Shown: in pieces, positions 34,600 through 47,400 of the stretch
Numbering within the stretch: the first letter of the stretch is position 1
Layout: the number at the start of each line of letters is the position of its first letter
Assembly: GCA_020746875.1 (NCBI GenBank)
Contig: JAGTJL010000022.1
Location: 682,001-746,000, forward strand
Reading direction: 5' to 3'
From: Rhexocercosporidium sp. MPI-PUGE-AT-0058
Lineage: Eukaryota > Ascomycota > Leotiomycetes > Helotiales
DNA: 64,000 bases
Made by a program: the position numbers and the translations under genes
The notes under the pieces: model-generated
The model's input: only the letters and a program-made list of their open reading frames with translations
Told to the model about the DNA's origin: nothing
Databases searched by the model: none

Positions 34600-36693
34600 T
34601 TTAGGCTTACGTATACTCGGCACCTCGGCAGCTCGCAAAAGACTATTTTAAACCTAAATAGCTCGCAAAAAACTACTTTAAGCTTAGAAAAAGGCTAACT
34701 CTAATACAAAGCTAGTTCTAATTAAAAGCTAGTTTTAATACAAAGCTAGTTTCAATATAAAGCTAATAACTAACGCGAACAGCCGATGCGAGAGCGTAAT
34801 ATATATAAATAAGTTAAAAAGAAAAGATTATTATTAACGCGACAAGAAGGCTATTTATGTATACGTTTCAACAGGATAGCAGAGTCGTAATTACTACGGG
34901 GTCGTATTATTATATTTATACCGTTTATATTTTATTTACTTAATAAATAAGCGTAAATACGCTACAAGCGCGTAACTTATTTATTACATCGCCGATTAAA
35001 CATCATTTTTTTAATAATAATAATAATTATAATACTTAAATATATAGTATAAGAACTCTTATATATATACGTAAAAGCCTTATAACTAAAGTAAATATCT
35101 TTTATTATTTTATAAAATTATTCTTATTTATTAAGCTAAGAATATTAATGCGTTATAAGAGACGGCTTATAAAATAATCGAATAACGTCCGACGGACTAA
35201 TCGCGGTATAATATTATATACTTAACGTAATAATTTAAATAACCGTATTAATTTAATTAATTAAACTTATTAATTAAAATACGGTTATCCGACTTATCGC
35301 GGCTTAACTTTTACTTTAAGCGACGCGAAGGAATACTAATATATTCTTAATTAAAGCTTCGATATTACGGACGCTATTATTAAAAGAAAGAATAATTATT
35401 ATATATACGCTTATTTATTTTATTAATAAAAGATCGGACTCGTAATATAAGAAAGTCGAGGCTTTTACGGTATAAGTAAAATTAATCTTATTTGTATTTT
35501 TAATTACGCCGGCGTTTTATTTCCTTTTACGAATAACTTCTTTTATATATACGCTTCTGTTCTAGACTTCTTTAAAAGCCAGGGATTAATTCTTTAAATA
35601 TTTTTTTTGAAACCTTTATAAAGCTTTGCTTACCGTGAACTCTATTTAATATCAATTAAAAAAGAGAAAAAGAAAAGAAACGAGATAATAATAACGTATA
35701 AGTATAAGTGTTATATATAAATAAATTAAAGAAAAAAGATTATTATTAACGCGTATAACGTATCTAAGAGTAGAGCTCATACCAGTACGCTATCAGAGCC
35801 AAAAGACTACAGTATTCGGCCTTAAAGTAGAATACGCTCTACTTGGTACATATACCAATTAAGAGGACGCCTCACGTGATAAACACATGACAACGCGACG
35901 GAGACGTTATTTATATATACGCCTCGGTAGAGTAACGGAGTCGTAATTATTTTACGGTTGTATTATTATATTTATATTATTTATGCTTTATTTACTTAGC
36001 AAATAAACGTAGATACGTTATTAGCGCGTAACTTATTTATTACTTTATTGATTTAAGATAACTTTGTAATAATAATAATAGCACTCGAATATATAATATA
36101 AGAGCTTATATATATATATATATAAGAGTCTTATAATTAAAATAAATATCTTTTATTATTTTATAAAGTTATTCTTATTTATTAAGTTAAGAATACTAAT
36201 ATATTATACAAGACTACTTATGAGATAATCGGATAACGTCTAACAGACTAATAGCGACGTTATATTACATATTTAACGTAATAATTTAAGTGTACATATT
36301 AATCTAATTAATTAAACTTATCAATCGGAATACGACTGTCCGACTTATTACGGCCTAATCCTCGCTTTAAGCGACGTAAAGCGCGCTAATATATTATTAG
36401 TTAAAGTATTAATATTAAGGATATTATTAAAAGAAAAAGGAATAATTATTATATATACGCTTATTATTTTTATTTTTATAAGATTAAGCCCGTAATATAA
36501 AAAAGCCGAGGCTTTCGCGATATAAGTAGAAATAATTTTATTTATATTTTTTGTCACGCCGGCGTTTTGTTTTCCTTTACGAGTAACTCCTTTTATATAT
36601 ACGCTTTTTTTCTAGTTTTCTTAAAAAGCCAGAGATTAGTATATTTTCCCTGAACCTCTATAAAGCTTTGCCTGCCGTATAATCCATCTGACA
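34600..36693. mobile_element. Tandem (internal-LTR) x2 retrotransposon remnant, RIP-decayed
   Basis: Two degraded copies of the LTR described at 58815-59070 lie here in plus orientation, at about 35397-35651 and 36447-36693. The roughly 0.8 kb before each also match each other (for example CGTAACTTATTTATTA at 34971 and 36027), so the block is a direct tandem duplication with a period of about 1.05 kb. It is extremely AT-rich with no open frame. The last LTR ends 33 bp before the stop codon of the AAA ATPase gene. Confidence 0.65.
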
Positions 36694-36726
36694 CTCATGC
36701 GAATTCCTTTCTCTTTATTACGACTT

Positions 36727-39700
36727 TCAATCATCATCTTCTTCTTCTTCCGAGTCCTCTTCCGAGTCTGACAATTCCACTGGTCGCTTCTTCTTCTTCT
36801 TCTTCCTGGTGATTTCGGGCTCCGAGTCAGATGGATCAGAGTCTTCATCACTTGGAAGCTTTTTTTTCATCCTTCTAGGCTTCACTCTAGCACTTGGATG
36901 TTTAGTAGATAGCTTCTCTATATCGTAGTTGTCAAGTCTGATGTTGAACTCAGCAGCCCTTTCTCCGTCTTTTCCTCTGCATTCTTGCACTGTTGTGCCA
37001 ATCTATCAGCTCAAAAGTACATTGTTCATAAGGAAAAGAGACTCACGATATCCTTCGAAAGATCCGAACATAGTGTCGACCATTTTGAAATGGCGACTTG
37101 ACAGTTTAACATTCCTTGATCCGTCCCTATAGTCGTCATCTGAACGGGAGGTGCCCCGACTCTCCTGCGAGGCTAGCGCTATTGCAATCTGGAAAGCATT
37201 CCGAATTTGCCTGCCATTCCACGGGGTTCCTTGCTCAGACATCTTGTCATAATGATTCATAGCCCAGTCCAAAATGGAGGAAGACAATCTCAACCTCTTG
37301 GACTGCTCTCTTACGCAACGCATATTCGTTTCCCAGATACTCAACGTTGCATTGCGATCGAGATTCTGAAAACGGAGAGCTATATGAATACGGGACTTCA
37401 AGGCTTCGTCGATTAGGCCTTCGCGGTTCGAGGTAAGACATAGGATCCCACTAAAGTCGTCAAGAGCATTAAGAAAAACTAGGAGCATTAGTTAGGATTT
37501 TTCAATGCCCAACAGAAGCTTGAGTTGTAGTAGTAGGAGTGCAGAGCTTACTGGAAACGATACGATTTTTGTCGACATTATCACCTCTTTCTGACAAATA
37601 CACCTCTGCGTCATTTAAGAGAGCAATGCAGCCCCATCGTTGCACTGCAGAAAGATGTGCCTTGAGTTGCTTTTCAAAAGTGTCGGGTTTCGAATCCAAG
37701 TCCCCACACGTCTGTAGCATCCAACAACGGTTAGCAAGATCAGAATAAGGAGTGCAAAGCTAGGAACTTACAATTGGATAAAAAGCTCTCAGTGGATTGG
37801 CACATCCTGCTACCGCCTCAACGACACTACTCTATTGGTTGTCACATCAGTTTTGTTTCTTCTCCTTATTTTCAACTTAACAAGAAACTGATATAACCAT
37901 TAGATGAACCGAGACGAACCTTTCCAACGCCAGGAGGTCCGTATAGAAAGATGACCAAGCCGCCACCTCTACCACGAATGAAATCCATTCTCTCCTCCGG
38001 CTTGGAAAGATATCCTTTTCTACCCCCTCTAGGAGTTGGATGATTATTGATCACAGCCCTTAGAATCTCTTTGTGTCCTTGTGGAAGAACCAAGTCATCG
38101 AAGGCGATTGCCCACGTGTCGCGCCGAGCCTTGTGGATGTCGATAATGTCCACAGTATCTAGCGCAATAATAAGCCAAAGATTCATGATTACAGCAAAGT
38201 CTATACTAACGCCACTTCTTTGATCGCAGAGAGAAAGCCAACAGATCGGATGGCAAAAGCGGAAGGATCAAGTCGGTCAAATTCTCTGTTTCATTGATAA
38301 CGTCCAGAACTCCATATCGAGTAAGATCTTTGAATGATTTGATATCAATGCTCTTGTCATTAAAGACGACACTGCTACAGCGGCTGCAGGCTGATCTGAA
38401 ACAACGTGGCAAAAATGTCTCTTCGCTATTATGTTGCGGCTCTTGCACATCCTGTACGTCTTGTATAAGCAGTGGATTGTTCTCGTAACCTGCTCCGAAA
38501 TCCACAAAAACGTCATGTTCACCGCGTTCAAGAGCAGGTTTCTCTCCGACGGAATCATAGATCGCAGGGCCGTAGCTGAATTCCAGGAATCTCCTCCCTC
38601 GTGTGAGATACTTTTCAATTTGGCTGTCTTGAATGGGAACGACGTCCAATTCACTGACTGCCTTCTCGCCTTGAAAGGGCTTGATCTCGAACACCTTCTC
38701 TCGAGGCCTGAACCATGACCCGTTATAATGAATAGAGAAGCAGTGTATGCGGAAGGATTTTGGTTCACAGGTTGTTGGCCTTGGTCTGACATCCAAGAAG
38801 TCAAATTTCCTGTTCCAGTCCAGAGGTACTCGACCGCCTTGGGTGTAGAGTACTTTGTATGCTTGTTGGCGCTCATGCATTGATGGTTTGAGTCTTTGGA
38901 TGACGGTTTCTCCAGTGCTGAAGAGGTGCCACAGATTTTCAAATGAGATTTTCTCCAGAAGGCCATGGGCGATTCGCTCCCGTAGTTGAAATAGAGGATT
39001 CAGGTGGGACTCCATGAACATTACCAGGCATTGCCAGGCGTCGAGCTGCTTGTAGGCTTTATCATGGTCTTTCCCGGCTGTTGAATCAGGGTCTGTCACT
39101 TTAGCAACATTGATTTCCGGAATGGATTCTGTAGTGATGTCTTGCTTTGCTTCGGGATTACCCTCTAGCCTATCTGGCATACTCTTGATTTCTCGTTCGA
39201 ATCTACTGAGAAGCTTCTTTCTTGTGAGTAGTCTGTCTTCGCGTCGTTCCAATATGGTTCTGGCATACCTTGAAAGGACGAATCATCCTTTCGCGTCTTT
39301 AATCAGCATTTGCTCTTTGTTAATAGTAAGGGAAGCACCGGAGACTCACACATAAGGTACAGGTGGCACGACTGTGTTTAATGTCTCTCCAAGGAGTGTT
39401 GCGATCTGAGAGCTATTGATGGAAATAGCGAACGGATAAATGTCCATTTGTATGTCCGTCTTTTCAGAGGTCTCTGAGGTTTCCGCTTTCGTCGCTGATG
39501 GAAGCTTTTCATAACAAGCTATAATGGCGTAGGGCGCATTCTCTTTACTTCGGATCTTATCGTACGTCTCTCGCCAATTACTCCCAAGAGATATCTCTTT
39601 AGCTTGAGGTATTATTCCAAAATGGGCGGTTGACTCAATTTCGTGGCTATCACCACCATGACTTGAGATGCAGTCCTTCTCTTCTGCATCATTCTCGGCA

Positions 39701-39816
39701 GCCTCATCTTCTGGCCCAGGTAATTCTATGCTCACGCTCTCGACTTCCCTTCTGAGTCGTGATTCTGCCAAAAAAGGCAGCGATACGACTGTCTCAACTG
39801 CCTGAGGGGTGTCCAT
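36727..39816 (-). CDS. AAA-domain ATPase with altered Walker B, seven exons
   Basis: A fungal AAA-family protein of 892 aa. Exons on the minus strand are 39816-39350, 39268-38211, 38158-37920, 37831-37772, 37711-37552, 37478-37047 and 36989-36727 (2679 nt). The N-terminal 500 residues match the general plan of large fungal AAA proteins with a DUF7025-like region (my recognition, unverified). The Walker A is GPPGVGKS (about 582-589), split by an intron after Lys. The Walker B region, about 635-647, reads ALLNDAEVYL where homologues have LLLDEADVFL, so the metal-binding Asp is Asn and the catalytic Glu is Asp. Sensor 1 (LTSN) and an SRIH arginine-finger region are present. The tail has Lys-rich and Asp/Glu-rich runs, suggesting a nuclear location. 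It is divergent from the S8 protease gene, 587 bp away. ATP may bind but hydrolysis looks impaired. Confidence 0.9.
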
Positions 39817-40403
39817 TGAGATACAAGCTATTCACGCTGTTTGTATGAATCGGGGCGATGCAGATTTGTTGTGCTGTACGGCTGAGAAATTCTGGGCCGT
39901 CCACCCTTTCCTGATTCGTTCGGAACATGGCGTGATAGTGAATGATTGAGATGCAGTGAAGGTCGCCTGAACCGGCCCGGCGATGCGAGGGTGCATGACC
40001 ACATGCTTGGGGGCTTGCAAGAGACAGCGAATGGGGCCCGTGGCATTCGCTAGACTGAGCCTAATGTGGCTCGATTGAAGCTGTCAAGGGCAAGATTTGT
40101 CATGCAGGACTCCATGATCCCTGCTTTGCTGAGCGAAGTTTCGGGCGCAACAAAGACGAGTCCCATTCGCCCTCAATCCGGCCACAAAAGCAAAACTTGA
40201 CTTTGAGCGGGGCCAATGGTTTAGTAATCAGGTTGGGCGCATCCCGCTCTGCCATCTTGAGACTCGACACCAACGTTTTTTTGTAAATGAGGCATTCATC
40301 TGTGTCAATGTATCTAGACTTGGAAAGCGGCAAATTTAAAGAATAAGGCTATTCTGCTGAGCAAGCAATGCGAGGCTCGACTGGTTCTCATGTCTAGGGC
40401 GAC
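39817..40403. promoter_or_regulatory. Shared intergenic region between divergent AAA ATPase and S8 protease genes
   Basis: 587 bp separate the two start codons, so the genes probably share a bidirectional promoter. A CCAAT sequence lies near 40207. Minus-strand frames at 39828-40046 are short and unconvincing. Confidence 0.5.
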
Positions 40404-43400
40404 ATGCTACCCAAGGATAAGAGTCAGCCTCGGCCTCAGCCTCAGCCTCTTTCGCTGAACTTTGCAATCGAAGTGGCAGGAAAACTTCTGCAAATTTCCA
40501 ATAAGCTAACTTTATCAAATGAGGCGGCATTGAAAGACTTCTGTCGCAAATTTTCGGCAGAGTTGTTACTCATTCAAGGATGGCTGGCCGACCAGCAACC
40601 TAATATTCTAGATCAAGAACAGGTGCGGAACAGGGTTATAAAACTGCTCGACAAGCTTGAAAGAGTGTGCACGGTAAGTGCCCTAGGACCTCTATAATAA
40701 CGCCTGGTGACCGAGCTGATTGGATTAGTGGTCTCGAACCATTACCAAATCTGCGCAGAAACCGAAACCGAAACCCGACGAGAAGGTCGATCGACTATAT
40801 CCCACTCTGTACCGACTCAGAAAGAGTACAGTTATACCGAAGGGCTTTCGAGACTTCGCGCACCTAGGCTCAGATAGAGACAAAGATCAGTTCCTAAAAA
40901 CTCTCAAAGGGTTCGTCAAGGAGAATAAAGCTGCGAAAAAGGAGGCCGCCGTCATTGCAATTTCCGAGGACAAACCCAAGAAGCCGCCACCGGATTGCGA
41001 CGTACAACAGCTCTATGGGGCCCTTTCCAAGCACTGTATCTGCGATATCGAGGGTGAACAAAAGCATATTGTGGCTAATATCCGTCTGACTTCCTGCAAT
41101 ACTTCCGTAAAGTCACAAGTCCAGTTCAGCGTTTTGTTTCTCGATCACCCTCATCTGCCGGGATCTGAAGGGATATGTCAGTGGCAGGATACCCAAATTA
41201 GTGTGCCTAGAGAAACAACGTGAATTCCCTTCAACGTGGAAACAGAACCATTTATTGTTAACTCGCTCGTAGGATCAGGTTCGCAGGTGACGAAACCTCG
41301 GCAGGTGATCCCGTTGAAAATACTAAGAATGGTTTCTGTGGACTCATCACCAATCGCCAGTCAGCCAGGCTGTCTATGGTTGTTCGCAAAGAGAATCTGT
41401 TCGTCACTGACCCCTGCGAGGACGAAAGTTTGTTCGCCTTAGATACGCCAAGCATCCCGCTCTCAAAAATTATCAAAAAGAGAGAACTGTCTCCGAGGAT
41501 GCGCATTGTCCTAGGTTACCTTCTGGCGAAATCCGTCTGGCAATTTTACAATTCTAAATGGATGACAAGGGAATGGAACAAGGACACCGTTCACTTTATG
41601 TTTCAACGCACCTTCGACGAGAGCGGCGTGTTTGTCAATGAACCTTTCCTGCGTGCTCAATTCGACCAAGAAGAGGTTAAAGATGACGGCAACTATCGAA
41701 GCCATAAATTCCCCAAGATTCTGGCCTTGGGTATCATGTTGCTTGAGATTGAATTGGGTGTCAAGATTGAGGATAACCGTCCGTCCCGCAGCTACTCGAG
41801 CGATGGGAAGTTGACGGTGAATGGAAACTCAATCGCTGCGAAAGCCTTATTTGAGGACGAGAAAAACTGGGGAGACACCTATACAGACTACAGGGACGCG
41901 ATTGGTCATTGTCTGAAGCCAAGTGAGTTTGAATCATTCCGTAATGATGTGGAAGGCCAGCGAAAGGTGCTTTACGATAACGTTGTTCTCCCTCTTGAGA
42001 GACTATCCGGCCTCTTTCCTACGAAGGTGAAAATTCGTTCAATCCCAATCCAGGCACTAAGTGGTGGGGAGGACGACTCGGGAGAAGAGACTACTAAGGA
42101 GTTGGGCTTGCACGCTTCCCATACACCTCAAGGCGGTAAGTTGAGTAGATCACTGGCGCCTCGACTAAGTGCTCATCGAGCTCAAAGCCTCGACTCGCGG
42201 GCCCCACCTCAGCGGCAAGACTACTTCCAGCCCATCATTTTTAATAAGCTAACGGAGACAATGCAGAAAAAGCCTTGGGCCTAAGTCGTTATCGGTTCAG
42301 CCTAGCTCAGGTGGGGGCATTGAGGTGTCGATGGCAGCTAGGTAAGTCAAAGTTTCAATTACAATGTGTGTTTCTGATGCTGATTTGTATGAGTGGAACT
42401 GGCCCGTCTTCGAAAACGTGGTTCGCAGACCTTGACAGATTGAATTCTCTGCTCCGCGCCAAACCCAAAGACATTGACCCGGACTATTACATCCCAGTTA
42501 AAGTAGCCATCCTTGACACGGGAATTCAAGAGAGTTACGAGGAACGGATTGTGGAATACAAAGATTTCGTGACTAATGACGATGACAACCTCCAAGATAA
42601 TACGGGACATGGATCTAACATCGCTCGCCTTATTCTCAACGTCTTCAACAAAGCCCAAGTATATGTCGCAAGGGTTTTCAAAGAGGATAAGCTTGCAAAT
42701 GAGGAAGAAATTGAAAAGACACAGAATTTAATGGCTGCTGTGAGCTGAACCTTCGCTAAACTCGCCACTTACGCTAACAATTAGTGCCAGGCGATTCGAC
42801 ATGCAACAACCGAGTGGAATGTTGATATCATTGTAATGGCTTCTGGATTCGAGAAGGACCATAAAGATATGACCGACGAAATCGCGAAAGCAAGAGCCTC
42901 CAGAGTTTTGGTCTTTGCTGCCGCTTCCAACTACAGCAATGTTAGTCGAATCACGTTTCCTGGGCGAGTATATACCGATGTGATGTGCATGTTTTCCACC
43001 GATGCCGGCGTCAAGAATTCCTTAAAAATCAATCCTGCACCGTCATTGAAGGCGACTTACAATTTTGCCATCTTCGGCGAGGAAGTTTCCATCGTGCCAG
43101 ACCAGCCAACTGTTTCTGGAACATCAGTAGCGACGGCAATTGGGGCCGCACTGGCAGCCAGGATCATCGACTTTTCGAGGCATAAAGATGCTCGAGGCCA
43201 CATTAAGCACGCCTCGGAGCTTAAACGGATTGAGGGAATCTCTTCTGTGTTTGCGAAGATGGCCGAAGGCGGAAACGACAATGGTTATCATTGCATTGCG
43301 CCGTGGAGGATATTGGAGGATCTCGAGGGGAAGGATCGTGGGGAGAGGAGGGCTGAAATTTGTCAAATCATCGATATAGCTCTGAAAGGGAGATACAGGA

Positions 43401-43405
43401 ATTAA
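40404..43405 (+). CDS. DUF7580-like N-terminal region plus subtilisin-like (S8) protease
   Basis: An 873-aa protein in six exons: 40404-40673, 40729-41219, 41273-42135, 42311-42341, 42394-42739 and 42785-43405 (2622 nt). The 175-bp intron before the 31-nt exon is the least certain join; a frameshift near 42250-42284 is the alternative. Residues 1-500 contain a helical N terminus and a DUF7580-type region (with CQWQDTQISV and later LGYLLAKSVWQFYNS). The S8 domain at about 580-800 has the full triad: Asp593 in AILDTGIQ, His624 in TGHGS, Ser781 in SGTSVATA, with oxyanion Asn716 in AAASN. There is no signal peptide or propeptide, so it is cytosolic. Proteins of this plan occur among NLR-associated regulators in fungi. 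A role in regulated cell death by cleaving a partner is inference. Confidence 0.88.
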
Positions 43406-44454
43406 TATTGGACAGATTGAAACATCGTAAATATCTCGAATGGGCTCTATAGGATTAGTTTTGAACTAGAAGATAGGAAGAATCTGAAGGGAAATAGGTA
43501 TACACAAGTTCGAATGATGGTGCAGATCTGATCTTCACTGCGAAAGCAATGATTACCACCGACTGACGAAATACCAATCATTATGACCGTTTGGAAGCTT
43601 GTAGAGTCCAGTCAGGACTAATATTTAAGGGTAGCATTGTACAGTACTTTCTGACCGGCAGCAGCTGTCCTTGTTTGAATTGATTCGCTAGCTTCCTCGT
43701 ACCTAGTGGTTGTTTTGGGGGGTGGCCCCAGCCACTGTTTGGGATGATTTTCTGCAGACTCGATAATCTTTTGACTTCAAAGCATTAATTCAGGGAGCAG
43801 GATATAAAATTAACGCTATGGGTGGCATCGCTGCAAGGATCTTCAGACTCGGTCGGACTGTGGGGAAAAGAAGAAGACATAAATGAAAAGCTAGACCTCG
43901 TATATTGCATCATGCATAAGAGCATACACCGCGCGGAATAGAAATGGAATCAGATGTGTCAGGCTGAATGTTAGGCTACGCGGCTTCAGCGCCTCGGCCC
44001 ACAAAGCACAGTGCCGCGAACAACAATCTTGTGATAGCCTTCCCAACGCAGGCAAGATCTATTCGTATGATACAAATCCGGAAATGAGTCCATATTCTGT
44101 TTCGTCTAAAAAGAGAAGAAAAGGAGAGACAAGATTAAGGTTCTGAAAAACCCGGTGCTTGATGCGGCGCTAAGGTTACCAAGCAATCACGTGATCATTA
44201 CAGCCGTTCCCACTATGTGCCAACCTGCGGCTGCGGCTGTCAGACCTGATCCGTCAACTTCATCGCCATCAACAAGTTGTATCCGCCTTGGCTCTTTCTC
44301 GAGAATAAAGATCTATCCATAACTGAATCAATACAGGGTGGTTAATAAGAGGCATCTCAAGCAGCATCTTTCAATCTCCCTAGGGTCGTCCAGGATCCCC
44401 ACCAGCGATCGCGATTGTTCGATCAAAGACGGAAGATTTCCTCACATCTCCACA
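43406..44454. other. Intergenic between two plus-strand genes
   Basis: About 1 kb holding the protease 3' region and the promoter of the next gene. There is no open frame worth calling and no repeat is seen. Confidence 0.4.
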
Positions 44455-47400
44455 ATGGAAAGCGACGACGAGATCTTTCGGCTTACGAATAATTGCTCTG
44501 ATCTTTTCGTCGAATGTCACTCGGTCGATGTATTGGCTCAAGATGACTGGATAGAGAACAGGTTAGGAGATTTCAATCTATGGGCGGCAGGCATCCGAGC
44601 CTCCAGCACAGGTCACTCATCCTTAGATTACCGCGTGAGACATAGGCTTGATGTCAAGGACGTGATTGTGGGCCTCCTAAATGGGTTAAAAGAGTCTCTC
44701 GAGAAGTGCCTCTTAAATGGTATGGTTTTATTTAGGACAAGTTTTGACCACACAAACATCCCCCAACTGACATTCATTTTCCAATTAGACTCGATCACTC
44801 TACCCGCGCTCTCAGATAAAGCCCACAATGGGAATGATGAGGCGTTTTCTAATCCTGAAGGTCATGAAGAGCATCCTTGGTCGGACTTTTCAGACGACAA
44901 CACTGAGATTTCTGAGAGTGAACCTGCCCATCCTAAAGGACCATACTCCACAGAAGTCAATGACATCGCAGCAACGATCGATCAACTCTGCAGGATCTCC
45001 ATTCTTATTAGAAGATCCGGCGCAAAATTTCGCTTTCGACGAGCAGATTTATCTCGCAAAGATGAAGATTATAAGGATCTTAAGAGTCATCTTCAATTTC
45101 TGATTTTGCTTGCACAGGAAGAAATCAAAACAGAGTACTGGACCAGCACGGACTACGAAAATCTCTCTCAGCGAGTCTTGGATGTTTCGCAATTAACAAT
45201 CGTCCAGAATCGATTAGTTAAGGCTAATATCATCAGAAGACATCGCATCTGTCATGCTACCCGACATGTAGCTCTCTCAGGCGCAGAGATTCCAGACCCC
45301 GATCCCGCAGCAGAACAGAGGCAATCAGAGGAAACCCATATCGATTCTCAAAACGAGCCGAGTAAGACAGAGGACGAGAAGTTGGATGAGCAGCAGCCGG
45401 ATGGAAGTCCTAAACCAGAAATTCAGCAAGAGACTGAAATAGCTGATCATCCCCCAAAGCCAATGACCGCTACAGATATTGGCACCACGTTCTTGAGGGG
45501 TCCTGGGACAGTGAAGAGAAGAGGCTCCACTGTCACTAAAATCTCTCGCGTTGGCGTCAAACAAGACTACCCGAAATGTCCTGGCAGGAAGGAGATGTTT
45601 AATTGCCCATATTGCTCTCAGACACTGCCATCTGCCTACGCCGAAAATGCCTTGAGATGGAGGTATGTCTGTCAGGTCCTGCCCAGTGCTGCATTATTGA
45701 GCTGACATCGCGCAGAGGGCATGTTGCTCAAGACTTAGTCCCATATACGTGCGTTTTCGAGGACTGCGACACTCCCGAGGTCCTATACGGGTCAACAGAG
45801 GAGTGGATGTCTCATCTTAGAAAGACGCACAGTCGTACCCGATGGGTATGCGACCATTGTCTCGGTGATGGCGACAAAAATTTCTATGAAACAAGCAAAC
45901 AGTGGGAATCCCACGTCATTGAGACCCACGGGGGCACTTTTCCCGTGGAACAATTACAGGATCTTGCCAGTATGAGTCAGAGAACCATGCTGGAGCCCAT
46001 GGGCTGCCCACTATGCTATCATAATGATCCTTCGGAGCCCAACGCCTATGAACATATCGCTCTGCATTTGCACGGATTTGCTCTTAGAGCCCTACCTTGG
46101 AAAATTAAAGGGCAAAAGGGAAGTGATGCTGTTTCATCTGATATTGCCACTGGCGACTTAGCGGAGTGGCGAGCCGGGAGCACCGGCGAGCTCGACCAGG
46201 TAGGAGATGAGAATCTAACATTTGGTGGGCTCGACGCACTTAAGCAGGCAATGGAGGTCACGATTTCAAGCCTTACTAGTATCCGCAACTTCAAGGCGGA
46301 GGGATTAAGGCCACTTCTCAACTTCATGTACGCCCTGGAGAAACGAGATTTCGATGTCAACTCTGATGACGACATTTCTGCTCATCTTCACCCAATCCTT
46401 CGGATCCAGGAGAGCATAGAACAATTGCGCCAAGATGACAAGTCCCTGACGGAGCCACTGGAGGATATACGACAAAGTCTCCAAGAAGAGTTCGACATAT
46501 TGCGAGAGTTGACCGGGTTGGATGAGCCACATTCTACGCCACCAATATTAGAGCTTGTCCGTCATGAAGTGGAAAAGCCTAAGAGCATTGTTTTGAATGG
46601 TTCTTCTTTCGGCGATTTTGTTCAAACCCAGGATGTTATTCCCTACCCAGACGCATGGGCGGAGTGCTTCAAAGAACAAGAGCATCTTGCAACTATTCAG
46701 TCAAAATACTTAAACCCGACTGACTTCGATGCTGCGAAGTCTAGTATTTACAGGATTTCGGCAGAGCTAGAAGAATACGGCTATCGTAAGAAATTAGATG
46801 CGAATTCTACGACATTTTTCAAAATATTGAAAAGGTTCGCTGGAGAGGCTGGAGACCCCTGGACTTTTCTCACACTTCTCCCATACTCTGAACTTCAGTC
46901 AGCTATCTGTGGAGCTATCCTTATCATAGTTAGAACGGTGTTAAAGGCGGACAATTTTCGTGAAAGTACTATCGCTGGATTGGACAAGATCACAAATGCT
47001 TTGGCAAGCAAGATTTCCCTCCCAAATCTGCCGGCTAGCAAGGAATTAATTGGGAAGATGTCTGATCTCTGCGTTGCCATTTTTCGCCTACTCACTTCCC
47101 TTACAAGAGAAGTTTCCGAACACAAATCATCCCGTACGTTCCCATCCTAACGCATTTCAGAACACTCTTTGTTAACTCAATTACATATAGGATTCAAGCT
47201 GATTTTTAAAAAATCTACGGTTAATGATGAGATTAGAATTCTTGGAGAAGTTATTGAGGAGCGACTTTCTAAGCTTCAATCTGTAGCGCGTACTAAAGAC
47301 ACGGTTTTTGTACGTGAAGTGCAAAATAATTTTGTGGAAATATTAAGGAGCAACTTCGAGCTCGGAACACTCCATAGCCGGCTCGCTAAAGATGTCTGGG

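Noticed and set aside
38277..38966. 229-codon minus-strand frame
   Set aside because: Overlaps the second exon of the AAA ATPase in another phase; the exon's own frame is continuous with the Walker motifs.
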